Of a stretch of DNA of 22,015 bases, positions 8,171 to 14,989 are shown in pieces. The position numbers and the translations under genes were made by a program. The stretch's first letter is position 1, and each line of letters opens with the position of its first letter. Source of the DNA: CAZRGV01 sp964599655 (lineage in GTDB: Bacteria > Planctomycetota > Planctomycetia > Isosphaerales > Isosphaeraceae); the NCBI GenBank assembly GCA_964599655.1, contig CAZRGV010000102.1, positions 1 to 22,015 on the forward strand, written 5' to 3'. The notes under the pieces were generated by a model that was given only the letters and a program-made list of their open reading frames with translations, was not told the DNA's origin and searched no databases.

Positions 8171-9916
8171 ATGTCGTTGAAGCGCCTGTTCGCGATCTGC
8201 TTCGCCACCATCATTCTCGGCGTCCTTCTTCTCGGCGTTCTCAGCGTCTTGATGATCCAGAACGAGCAACGGCTGAACGAGAAACACGAGCAGCGCTATT
8301 ATTCCTACCTGCTGGCGGATGAGCTTCGGCAAAGCTCGGACGACCTGACCCGGATGGCCCGGCAGTACGTCGTCTCGCAAGATCCGTTCTATGAGGCCGC
8401 CTACCACGACATTCTCGCCATTCGCAACGGAGAGAAGCGACGGCCCTGGAATTACCACCGGATCTACTGGGATTTCGTACTTGAACCGGGAGACAAGCCC
8501 CGACCCGACGGCGAGACCGTCCCCCTCCAACAACTCATGAAACAAGCGGGATTCACCGAGGAGGAATTCGCCAAGCTCCGGGAGTCGCAGGCCAACTCCG
8601 ATGCCCTCGTCCAGACCGAGCTGATCGCGATGAACGCCGTGAAAGGTCGATTCGACGATGGCACCGGACGGTTCGTCAAGCAAGGTCCGCCCGACATCGA
8701 GCGAGCGATCCGCATCATGCATGACGCGGACTACGCCCGGAATAAAGCGAAAATCATGAAGCCGATTGATGACTTTTTCGCTTTGATCGACGAGCGAACG
8801 AAAGCGGACGTTAATCACTATATGAGTCGCGGTCGCTGGCTTCTCCTGGGAAACCTCACTCTCGTCGGTTTTCTCATGGCCATTGCGATGAGCATCGGAG
8901 TCTTCGTTCCTCGAACGATCTTCCGGCGACTGGGTGGCGAACCGGCGGTCGTCGAGTGCGAGGTCCGCCGCATCGCCGAGGGGGACCTCACCGCGGAGGA
9001 ACCGTTGGGTCGATGGTCCGGCGAGGGGATCCTGGGGGCCATGCGACACATGGCTGGCCGATTGCGGGAAGTCGCCCAGCAGGTTCGCACCACCGCCGAC
9101 CGGATCGCCCATCAGAGCCGGTCGGTGCATGACAGCTCCGAGACCCTCGCCCGAGCCTCGCAGGAGCAGGCCGCGGCAACGCACGAGGCGTCCAGCTCCA
9201 TGCAGCAGATCGTGGCGGCCATCCGGATGACTGCGGAAAACGCCTCACAAACCGGCCAGATCGCGGCGGTCGCCGCCGAGGATGCGAAGATGTCGGGAGA
9301 GGCCGTCGCGGAGACGGTGGCCGCGATGCAAACAATGGCTCAGAAAATCCGGGTCATCGAGAAGATCGCACAGCAGACCAGGATTCTCTCCTTGAACTCG
9401 GCGATCGAGGCGGCCCGCTCCGGCGAGCGAGGCAAGGGGTTTTCGGTCGTCGCGACCGAGGTGGGGGTTCTGGCCGATCGGAGCCGGAAGGCCGCTGGCG
9501 AGATCAACGAGCTGGTCGAGTCCTCGGTAGTCGTCGCGGAAAGGGCGGGCACGATGCTCTCTCGGCTTGTTCCGGCCATCGGCGAGACGGCCGAACTCGT
9601 GAGACGGATCGGCGAGGCCAGCCAGGAGCAGAGCACCGGCGCCCATCAGATCCAGATCGCGATCCAGCAGCTCGATGAGATCGCCCGTCACGGCTCGATC
9701 GCCTCGGCCGAACTGCTCGCCCTGGCCGAGACGCTCGCCTACCAGGCCGAATTCCTCGAATCCGCGACCTCCTTCTTCCAACTACCCGGAACGAGCGGCC
9801 GGCCGACGAGTGACGGGAGTCGGATGGAGACTTCCCGGCCGGCCTTGGCGTCGCGACAAGGTTCGAACGGCCATGGCAGGGAACGCTTTGGCGTCGAAGC
9901 CGATGCCAGGGATTGA
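8171..9916 (+). CDS. Methyl-accepting chemotaxis-like transducer
   Basis: Membrane sensor that would pass ligand signals to CheA/CheW. ATG 8171 begins a signal-anchor helix (residues 7-28); residues 30-220 form an outer-face helical sensor domain with ADELRQSSDDLTRMARQYVV and later QANSDALVQTELIAMNAVKG, a pattern I recall from sensor kinases and receptors of other phyla. A second helix spans 223-247, then a HAMP-like region and a long helical hairpin. The signalling tip (398-440) reads IAQQTRILSLNSAIEAARSG and continues GKGFSVVATEVGVLADRS. Two usual tip residues differ: Asn in QTN is Arg, and Arg in EVRxLA is Gly. The frame is open upstream to 8042 but only this ATG gives the anchor at the N-terminus. 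No che gene is nearby, so it depends on partners elsewhere. Length 581 residues. Confidence 0.88.
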   Translation: MSLKRLFAICFATIILGVLLLGVLSVLMIQNEQRLNEKHEQRYYSYLLADELRQSSDDLTRMARQYVVSQDPFYEAAYHDILAIRNGEKRRPWNYHRIYWDFVLEPGDKPRPDGETVPLQQLMKQAGFTEEEFAKLRESQANSDALVQTELIAMNAVKGRFDDGTGRFVKQGPPDIERAIRIMHDADYARNKAKIMKPIDDFFALIDERTKADVNHYMSRGRWLLLGNLTLVGFLMAIAMSIGVFVPRTIFRRLGGEPAVVECEVRRIAEGDLTAEEPLGRWSGEGILGAMRHMAGRLREVAQQVRTTADRIAHQSRSVHDSSETLARASQEQAAATHEASSSMQQIVAAIRMTAENASQTGQIAAVAAEDAKMSGEAVAETVAAMQTMAQKIRVIEKIAQQTRILSLNSAIEAARSGERGKGFSVVATEVGVLADRSRKAAGEINELVESSVVVAERAGTMLSRLVPAIGETAELVRRIGEASQEQSTGAHQIQIAIQQLDEIARHGSIASAELLALAETLAYQAEFLESATSFFQLPGTSGRPTSDGSRMETSRPALASRQGSNGHGRERFGVEADARD

Positions 9917-9968
9917 GCGGACTCGTGGTTCCGGCTGGGCCTTCCGAGGGAACCCGCGAACTCAGTCT

Positions 9969-10388
9969 TCAGCCTGACGGGACATTGTCCGACCGCGGCT
10001 GGCAGCCGGCGGAAAGCTCGTCGGGCACGGGACGGCTCTTTCGCGTGACGGCGTCAATGGTCACGATCGTCACAACGGCGTCAGCCGCGATCTCTCCCTT
10101 TGAGGTATGGATCTCCTGTCGGACAGCGAAGCTTGATCGACCGAGCCGTTCGGGGCGGGTGGAGATCCGGAGCCGTTCGCCTTGCCGGCACTCCCGACGG
10201 TAGTTGAGGTTGAGGTTCACCGTCACGGTGATCGCACCAAGGCCGAGAAGTCGATCGTGGGAAAGGCCGACCTGATCGTACCAGTCTTCGCGTCCCCACT
10301 CGAGGTACTCCACGTACTTGGCGTTGTTCACGTGACCATTGACGTCAATCTCGGTGGGACGGACGACGATCTCGATCGAGGTTTCCAT
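9969..10388 (-). CDS. Acyl-CoA thioesterase, hotdog fold (4HBT family)
   Basis: Likely hydrolyses a thioester such as an acyl- or hydroxybenzoyl-CoA in the cytosol; the substrate cannot be inferred. The 139-residue product from ATG 10388 has the family signature EIDVNGHVNNAKYVEYLEWG (residues 13-32) with candidate catalytic Asp15 and conserved His19 and Asn21-22, then a beta-rich half. The frame stays open upstream to 10487 but those residues do not resemble the family. It ends convergently with the chemoreceptor gene, 52 bases apart, and lies 138 bases downstream of the sugar isomerase gene on the same strand. The C-terminal PVPDELSAG resembles the end of YbgC/FadM-like proteins. Confidence 0.85.
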   Translation of the reverse strand: METSIEIVVRPTEIDVNGHVNNAKYVEYLEWGREDWYDQVGLSHDRLLGLGAITVTVNLNLNYRRECRQGERLRISTRPERLGRSSFAVRQEIHTSKGEIAADAVVTIVTIDAVTRKSRPVPDELSAGCQPRSDNVPSG

Positions 10389-10453
10389 CGAGGGGGCCGT
10401 TTGCGAGAGGAGGCGGCTCGGCAGGCACCGAGCCTGGTCGGAGACTCGGGATA

Positions 10454-10480
10454 CCTCCTGGCGCACGGGTTGCCAGGAGG
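10454..10480 (-). terminator. Hairpin between the isomerase and thioesterase genes
   Basis: CCTCCTGGC (10454-10462) and GCCAGGAGG (10472-10480) form a perfect 9-bp stem with a 9-base loop, 47 bases downstream of the isomerase stop on the minus strand. No T tract follows in either direction, so it may be a Rho-linked or processing hairpin, or part of the thioesterase leader, instead of an intrinsic terminator. Confidence 0.4.
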
Positions 10481-10526
10481 CTGGCATCGCGAAACCGAGC
10501 GACGGTGGAGGACTTCAATCCGATGA

Positions 10527-11372
10527 TCACGCCTCGGCCAGGAAAGCGCGGAGCAGGTCGAGGCCGTGGCGAATGTCCCGGATCCGCTCCTCCTGGTTGC
10601 CGACCTCGCGCTCGACGACGAGCGGGCCCTGGTAGCCGACGTTCCGGAGCGTTCGGACGAACTTACGGATGTCGACCTCGCCCTGCCCGAGGGGGACCTC
10701 CTCGCCCCATTGCCCCTTCACTTTGGGACGTCGGGCGTCCTTGACGTGGACGCTCCGGATGTCCGCGGCGAGAATCTCGACCGCGCGGATCGGGTCGCCC
10801 ATGTCGTAGAGGAGCATGTTGGCGGGATCGAAATTGACCTTGAGGTTCGGCGCCTTGAGGTCGTCGAGCGTTCGCCGAAGCAGATCGGCCGATTCCTGGC
10901 CGGTCTCAAACGCGAGGGTGATCCCCTTGTCGGCGGCGAGTTGACCAGCCTGGGCCAGCGTATCCAGGAACGGCTTTCGGTCGGGACTGTCCGGCTCGGG
11001 CAGGAAGCCGGCGTGAAGCATCAGGTCGGAGAGGCCGAGGGCCACGGTGCGGTCGAGAGCCCATTTGAGTCGTTCGATCCGTTCCGGACGAAGGGCGGGA
11101 TCGCCGAAGCCGCCAGTGGCCTTGATCGTCTGAGGCGTGGTGTAGTCTTCCCCGGGGAACCCGAGCATGGCCCCAGTCATCTTCAGACCTGCGTCTCGGG
11201 CGGCGTCGGGCATGGCGTCGCCTTCGTCCCAACTCGCGTGGTGCGGGTCGCCGCAGGCAATCTGGGTAAATTCGACGTCCAGTTCGTCCATCAGCCGTTT
11301 CAACTCGGCGATACTTTTGACCTGCAAGCTCCAGCTACAGACGCCCAGGGCCAGCGGCGGTACGTTGGTCAT
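10527..11372 (-). CDS. Sugar phosphate isomerase/epimerase family protein (xylose isomerase-like TIM barrel)
   Basis: Cytosolic TIM-barrel protein of the AP endonuclease 2 / xylose isomerase-like superfamily, which includes sugar epimerases, inosose dehydratases and hydroxypyruvate isomerases. Candidate metal ligands are in the expected order: Glu156 in LAFETGQE, Asp182 in VNFDPANML, His209 in SVHVKDA, and Glu254 in LVVEREVG. The 281 residues match the family. Start ATG 11372 is preceded on its strand by AAGGATCGAGGACC. Planctomycete genomes carry many copies of such genes, often linked to carbohydrate scavenging; the exact substrate is unknown. A leader hairpin region lies just upstream (11413-11489). 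There is no signal peptide. Confidence 0.87.
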   Translation of the reverse strand: MTNVPPLALGVCSWSLQVKSIAELKRLMDELDVEFTQIACGDPHHASWDEGDAMPDAARDAGLKMTGAMLGFPGEDYTTPQTIKATGGFGDPALRPERIERLKWALDRTVALGLSDLMLHAGFLPEPDSPDRKPFLDTLAQAGQLAADKGITLAFETGQESADLLRRTLDDLKAPNLKVNFDPANMLLYDMGDPIRAVEILAADIRSVHVKDARRPKVKGQWGEEVPLGQGEVDIRKFVRTLRNVGYQGPLVVEREVGNQEERIRDIRHGLDLLRAFLAEA

Positions 11373-11816
11373 CGGTCCTCGATCCTTAGGTAGGCGGCCG
11401 TGTCATCGCGGTCGGCCGACGCTCGGCCGCCAAGCCAAACCTTGGCAAGGCCGAGCTCGCCAGAACGCGAGGGGCAACTCTCGCCAAGGAAGGTGCGGCG
11501 GACGATTCCGGCTCGAACTCCTCTCCTAGGGTGGCATGGCTCCTCGGCGTTTTCAACCACGAAGCGGGACACCAGCCATCATCGATCCGATTTGTCCGCG
11601 TGAGTCGGCGGTGGTTTACTCCGCGCCGTCTCGTCTCGGCACCAGACCCATCGACGGGGAGCGACCGCCCTGTCTTGCTGTGAGGTTCTCGTCTCCGTCC
11701 GCTCGAAGCGTCCCCTTCGTGCGTTGGGGATTCGGAAGCAGTCCCGGCCAGTCCGACCACCTCACCGCGCAGGCGAAGACCGCGCCAACTTCGCCGTGCT
11801 GGGCTAGCAAGACGGC
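11373..11816. other. Intergenic region upstream of the isomerase gene, with possible leader structure
   Basis: No convincing gene is seen in these 444 bases. Two inverted repeats occur near the isomerase start: CGGCCGA (11413-11419) with TCGGCCG (11423-11429), and CCTTG (11440-11444) with CAAGG (11485-11489) enclosing GCGAG (11467-11471) with CTCGC (11480-11484). Reading the minus strand they would lie in the untranslated leader about 40-120 bases before the isomerase start. The rest (11490-11816) shows no feature I can name. Confidence 0.3.
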
Positions 11817-12227
11817 TCAACCGGCCGAGGCGATGCGCCTGGGCCGGTCGTCGGAGTTGCCGGCTCGGCCCAGGGCACTCTCGGCCGGCGGACTGGTCTT
11901 CTCGTACCCGAGCGCTCGAAGCACTTCGAGAACCTCGCTCCAGGTGGGGAACATTCGCCCGCTGCTGGCCTTGTAGTTCTGCATGGCCTGCATGAACTCG
12001 AGCTCGGCGGGTGTGTAATCGCGGTCACAGGTGGCCGGGTCGACCAGCCGACGCCGACCACTGGACTGTCTCGCCTGGGCCGCGCGAATGGCCTGGTCCG
12101 TAGCCCGACGGTTCGTCCACTTCGACTCATCCTCGATCGGTGCCGGCGCCGGCGCGGGTTCCTTCGCCGGTTTGCAAACGCTGGCGGGCTTCTTCTTGTG
12201 GCGATCCAGTGCCGGTTGACGCTTCAT
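11817..12227 (-). CDS. Conserved planctomycete-type small basic protein of unknown function
   Basis: 136 residues from ATG 12227, which follows a strong GAGGAGAA ribosome-binding site. The frame is open upstream to 12467 but without family-like sequence. Residues 1-65 are Lys/Arg/Ala/Pro-rich and look disordered. Residues 66-110 are the recognisable part: CDRDYTPAELEFMQAMQNYK followed by SSGRMFPTWSEVLEVLRALG and YEK, an arrangement of two predicted helices that I recall from many planctomycete hypothetical proteins. There is no signal peptide, membrane segment or catalytic motif. The helical box with a short basic lead could bind nucleic acid or a partner protein; this is inference only. It is transcribed toward the isomerase gene after a 444-base gap. 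Confidence 0.8.
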   Translation of the reverse strand: MKRQPALDRHKKKPASVCKPAKEPAPAPAPIEDESKWTNRRATDQAIRAAQARQSSGRRRLVDPATCDRDYTPAELEFMQAMQNYKASSGRMFPTWSEVLEVLRALGYEKTSPPAESALGRAGNSDDRPRRIASAG

Positions 12228-12385
12228 GGGGATTCTCCTCACTGAGTGCCACGGGCCTCGGAGGGTTGCGAAGATTGACGGATGCTCTCCACCGATCCGC
12301 CTCCGAACAATCCGAGCCGATGAGTCCTGCGCCTTTCTTACCCCGAGGGGATGACTCGACGACCCGAACCGTGACGTTCGAGCCT

Positions 12386-12450
12386 CCCCCAGAGCCGTTT
12401 GGCCGCTTCCCGGACATCCATCGTCCGGCCCCTCGCGGCCGCTCTGGGGG
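12386..12450. repeat. Long nested hairpin (22 paired bases in 65)
   Basis: CCCCCAGAGC (12386-12395) pairs with GCTCTGGGGG (12441-12450), GGCCGC (12401-12406) with GCGGCC (12435-12440), and CCGGAC (12410-12415) with GTCCGG (12423-12428), around a 7-base loop. All three stems are perfect and nested, with small side loops. It lies 159 bases upstream of the small-protein start on the minus strand. No T tract follows on either strand, so it is not a classical terminator. Confidence 0.7.
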
Positions 12451-12474
12451 TGACCAGCCCCGTTCATCAGGACC

Positions 12475-12492
12475 GGTCACTGTGGTCACTGT
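12475..12492. repeat. Tandem 9-base repeat GGTCACTGT x2
   Basis: GGTCACTGT occurs at 12475-12483 and again at 12484-12492 without spacing. The inverted half GTGACC is at 12450-12455. Spacing of 9 is close to one helical turn, so paired regulator binding is possible. Confidence 0.45.
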
Positions 12493-12504
12493 ATCTCCCC
12501 CCTG

Positions 12505-12521
12505 TGACACCATGAGTGTCA
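12505..12521. promoter_or_regulatory. Possible operator dyad TGACAC-N5-GTGTCA
   Basis: TGACAC (12505-12510) and GTGTCA (12516-12521) are perfect inverted halves around CATGA. A third GTGTCAC copy is at 12566-12572. Looks like a site for a dimeric transcription factor; which gene it would control is not clear, the nearest being the small minus-strand gene starting at 12227. Confidence 0.3.
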
Positions 12522-12810
12522 TACCTGTTTGATCTCGCGAAAAATTCCATTCTCAAGGCAGAACCGTGTCACTTCGGGAACGTGCGCAAGGCTAATAATG
12601 CGGAGTTGAGATGTCATTCTGTCGTTTCAAGGCGACGTCGGGCCTCGGCCTCCGATCACGACGGCAGGCGGCCCGCGCATCTCACCATCGCTCGCGGGAC
12701 GAAAATCGTTCTGCAACCGCGGTTTCTGGCCCTGAACGTCCCGTTCTGGAGATCGTCGACCTGTCGCGCCGAAGCCAACGATGGCAGGGCCGAGCTCGCG
12801 CCTCCAGCCC

Positions 12811-12920
12811 CCCAATGACGGGCAGTCGCGGCTTCCCTCAGACGCAATAACCCGTCGAGCATGACGGATCGGGCGCTTCGTACCGCCTGAGGGACTCTCC
12901 CGTCATTAGGTTGGCTTTTT
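12811..12920 (+). ncRNA. Candidate structured RNA or inverted-repeat element
   Basis: AATGACGGG (12814-12822) pairs perfectly with CCCGTCATT (12899-12907), extended by CC/GG outside one mismatch (12811-12812 with 12909-12910). Inside, AGTC (12824-12827) pairs with GACT (12893-12896), CCTCAG (12836-12841) with CTGAGG (12887-12892), and the core can form a hairpin CCGTC/GACGG (12852-12867). TTTTT follows on the plus strand at 12916-12920. This fits a small structured RNA ending in a weak terminator, or a short mobile repeat. No known RNA family was recognised and no promoter was identified. Confidence 0.35.
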
Positions 12921-13175
12921 GCAACATCATCGATGGGTCGAGCTCCGCTCGACGTGCTGTACAAGGCGTCGTACGCTGGCCATGGCCGATTGAACCCGCG
13001 CGTCCTGGAATGTGGATTCCGCCCGACTTCGATCGCCTCCCTCGTCGCGGCGCGATTCCGAGTCGGAGAAACCTCCCAGGACTTGCCGATTCGTGCGAGC
13101 CCGACGCCATCGAGCCGGCCCGGGCGTCACCCTCGAACGAGCTGTGGACGTCTTTGCGGCTTCAAGCAAGGCCGT

Positions 13176-14388
13176 TCAGCTCAGCCGGCTGACGACGATG
13201 TCGGGTCCCCCGGCCGATCCTTGGCCGGTCGCGCCGAAGTGCCCTTTGGGGGGGCTTGAGGCATGGGGCGGCGCCTCTTCGGAGTCGTACGAGACTCGAG
13301 GACGCGGCCCTTCCGGCCGTCGCCGGAAAACGACCCATCGAGACATAGAGAAGCTGATTCCCGTTCCCGCCACGATTCCTACAACGGCTGCGGCTAATCG
13401 GTGCCGGTTGAAGAAGCCGAACGAGAGCGGTAATAACAGTCGCAGATACAGGCTGACCGGAATGCTCAAGGCGTTGCTCAACGCGTANNNNNNNNNNGGT
13501 GAGGAACTGGCGAAGGATCGACCCGTGCCGGGCGTCGCTGAAGGTCAACCGGCGATTGAGCGAGAAGTTCCAGATCAAGGCCACCGAAACCGCGATGATG
13601 CCCGCGACCGCCAGGTGCAGCGGACCGCCAACCATCGGCGCCGTCATGTCGGTCATGGGCGTCTTGAGCAGCAGCCACTGGAGGAGGGCGTAGCAGCTCA
13701 GGTCGACCACCGCGCCTGAAGCCCCCACCACACAGAACTGCACCAGCCGCGAGACGTTGCCGAAGCGATGATCCGACAGGCGCTTCATGTGCCGGACGTC
13801 GTCCCAGCCGGGCCAGATCCGTCGCGTCGGACGTCCCGTCTTGACGGGGATTTCGGCCCAGCGCCCTGTGACCTTCGCCAGGATCTCGAAGGAAAACTTC
13901 GTCCCGACCGCATGGAATCGGTGCCCCGCCTCGTCGAGGGCGTGGCGAGTCAGACCCATCAGCCCGGTGAAGGGGTCCGAGGTCCCCACCATCGGTTTGG
14001 CGATGGCTCCGACAGTCGACCGGAGCCGTCCACTGCCCACGGCGCAACGACTCGCGATTGAAAGCTCGGCCTGGCCGCTCGTGAGCGGTTCCACCACGCG
14101 CGGCAGGTCCGCCGGATGGTAGTTCATCACCGGGTCGAGCAGGAGCAGGACGTCTCCCTTGGATCGTTCGAGCCCCGCCACGGCCTCGGCTGCCACGCCA
14201 GGCTGTCGAGAGCGGACTTGACGCCAGGACGGATCCCGATCGCAGATCATGGGAACGTCGGGTGGAGTCACCACCAGCACTTCCACCTCATGCCCGGCTC
14301 TTTCCAGCGCATCGCGATACGCGGGGATCTGGGAGGTTGGCAAGGGCCCATCGGCATGTGTTGGTAGAATCAGGCTGACTCTCGCCAT
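13176..14388 (-). CDS. Glycosyltransferase family 2-like / GtrA fusion protein (interrupted by a 10-N gap)
   Basis: Likely a membrane-linked sugar transfer protein. Residues 1-210 resemble a dolichyl-phosphate-mannose-synthase-like GT2 domain (VSLILPTHADG at the start, GTKFSFEILAK near 162-172). Residues about 213-400 are a GtrA domain, four membrane helices in two similar halves: VQFCVVGASGAVVDL to FSLNRRLTF, then YALSNALSIPVSL to SMSRWVVFRRR. GtrA-type proteins are thought to flip or present polyprenyl-linked sugars. The metal-binding DxD seen in active homologues reads LLLDPVMNYHPADLP (82-96), so the second Asp is missing. ATG 14388 lies 11 bases after GAGGGAG. The frame changes at the 10-N gap inside the GtrA part; in-frame joining again needs a multiple of three. 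A Ser/Gly/Pro tail ends the protein. Confidence 0.82.
13488..13497. other. Assembly gap (10 N) inside the GtrA domain
   Basis: Ten undetermined bases between FLT and YALSN of the protein. The codon boundary falls exactly on both edges, so the true gap should be a multiple of three. The GtrA pattern suggests about five missing residues, so the real gap may be nearer 15 bases. Confidence 0.97.
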
Positions 14389-14569
14389 GTATTCATGGGC
14401 TCCCTCAGTGGCGAACAACCCCCAACGCCCCACACGAAGGAGACTGGGCGGCGGCCAGACAGGGCGGTGGACCAGGGCGGACATCGACCTGGGGGTGCCG
14501 AACGTCCCTTGTAATCTATGACACTCGGTCGAATCGTGCAACGCGAGTTGACCCGTCGCATCACGGCCT

Positions 14570-14887
14570 TCAAGAGGCCGGGCTCGGTCGTCCCACGTCT
14601 TCCGACTTCGGGTAAATCTTGTGCCGAGGGGCGTTGCGAAGGACCTGCTCCCGGCCCCAGTTTGTCACCTGCCGGAACGTGTCCGACCGGATGAAGTCGT
14701 AAAACGCTTGCGGGTCGTTCCACTCGCTGAGGATGGCGTACGAGTATGGATCGTCAACCTTCTGGTAGAGAAAGCTCGACCGGTGGCCCGGCATCGTTTC
14801 AAGCAGACGAAGCACTTCGCGGAACTTGTCCGTGAAGAGCGACGCCTTCTCCGGAATCACGTCGTAATACATGCCTACGGTGACCAA
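14570..14887 (-). CDS. Antibiotic biosynthesis monooxygenase (ABM)-fold protein
   Basis: A small dimeric alpha+beta barrel of the ABM superfamily, which includes quinol monooxygenases and heme-degrading enzymes but also proteins without known catalysis. Evidence is the opening VTVGMYYDVIPEKASLF, the central RSSFLYQKVDDPYSYAILSE and the WNDPQAFYDFIRS helix. TTG at 14887 is chosen as start because a perfect GAGGAG (14895-14900) lies 7 bases upstream on its strand and the first beta strand begins right after it; ATG 14872 would cut that strand. This gives 105 residues, the normal ABM length. It sits 102 bases downstream of mnmA on the same strand and could share its transcript. The substrate is unknown. 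Confidence 0.8.
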   Translation of the reverse strand: MVTVGMYYDVIPEKASLFTDKFREVLRLLETMPGHRSSFLYQKVDDPYSYAILSEWNDPQAFYDFIRSDTFRQVTNWGREQVLRNAPRHKIYPKSEDVGRPSPAS

Positions 14888-14989
14888 GACGTTTCTCCTC
14901 GTGCGATGCCTCGTCGTCGAAATGGTCCGTCTTACCACATCCAACCACCGGCTTCGCGCGATTGGATGGATCGGTCTCACGGGATCGAA

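Larger units (their letters stand above)
12228..13175. other. 948-base noncoding region with nested inverted repeats
   Basis: No reading frame here carries recognisable protein sequence or a good ribosome-binding site. It separates two minus-strand genes. It holds a 22-bp nested hairpin (12386-12450), a 100-base nested inverted-repeat element (12811-12910), a tandem 9-base repeat (12475-12492), a small dyad (12505-12521) and at least six GTGAC/GTCAC pentamers (12371-12572). Positions 12922-13175 show nothing further that I can name. Confidence 0.6.

Noticed and set aside
8123..9184. Open frame of 353 codons on the minus strand
   Set aside because: Antisense to the chemoreceptor; composition of a high-GC shadow.
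9927..9954. GGTTCC/GGAACC inverted repeat between the convergent chemoreceptor and thioesterase genes
   Set aside because: Only 6 bp with a long loop and no T tract; too weak to call a terminator.
10566..11393. Open frame of 275 codons on the plus strand
   Set aside because: Antisense to the sugar isomerase, whose metal-binding residues are all intact on the other strand.
12516..12818. Possible 100-residue plus-strand gene in the noncoding region
   Set aside because: Starts on a GTG inside the dyad, has no ribosome-binding site and no protein-like pattern.
12911..13719. Several overlapping short open frames
   Set aside because: Arg/Ser/Pro-rich composition typical of random high-GC frames; part overlaps the GtrA gene on the other strand.
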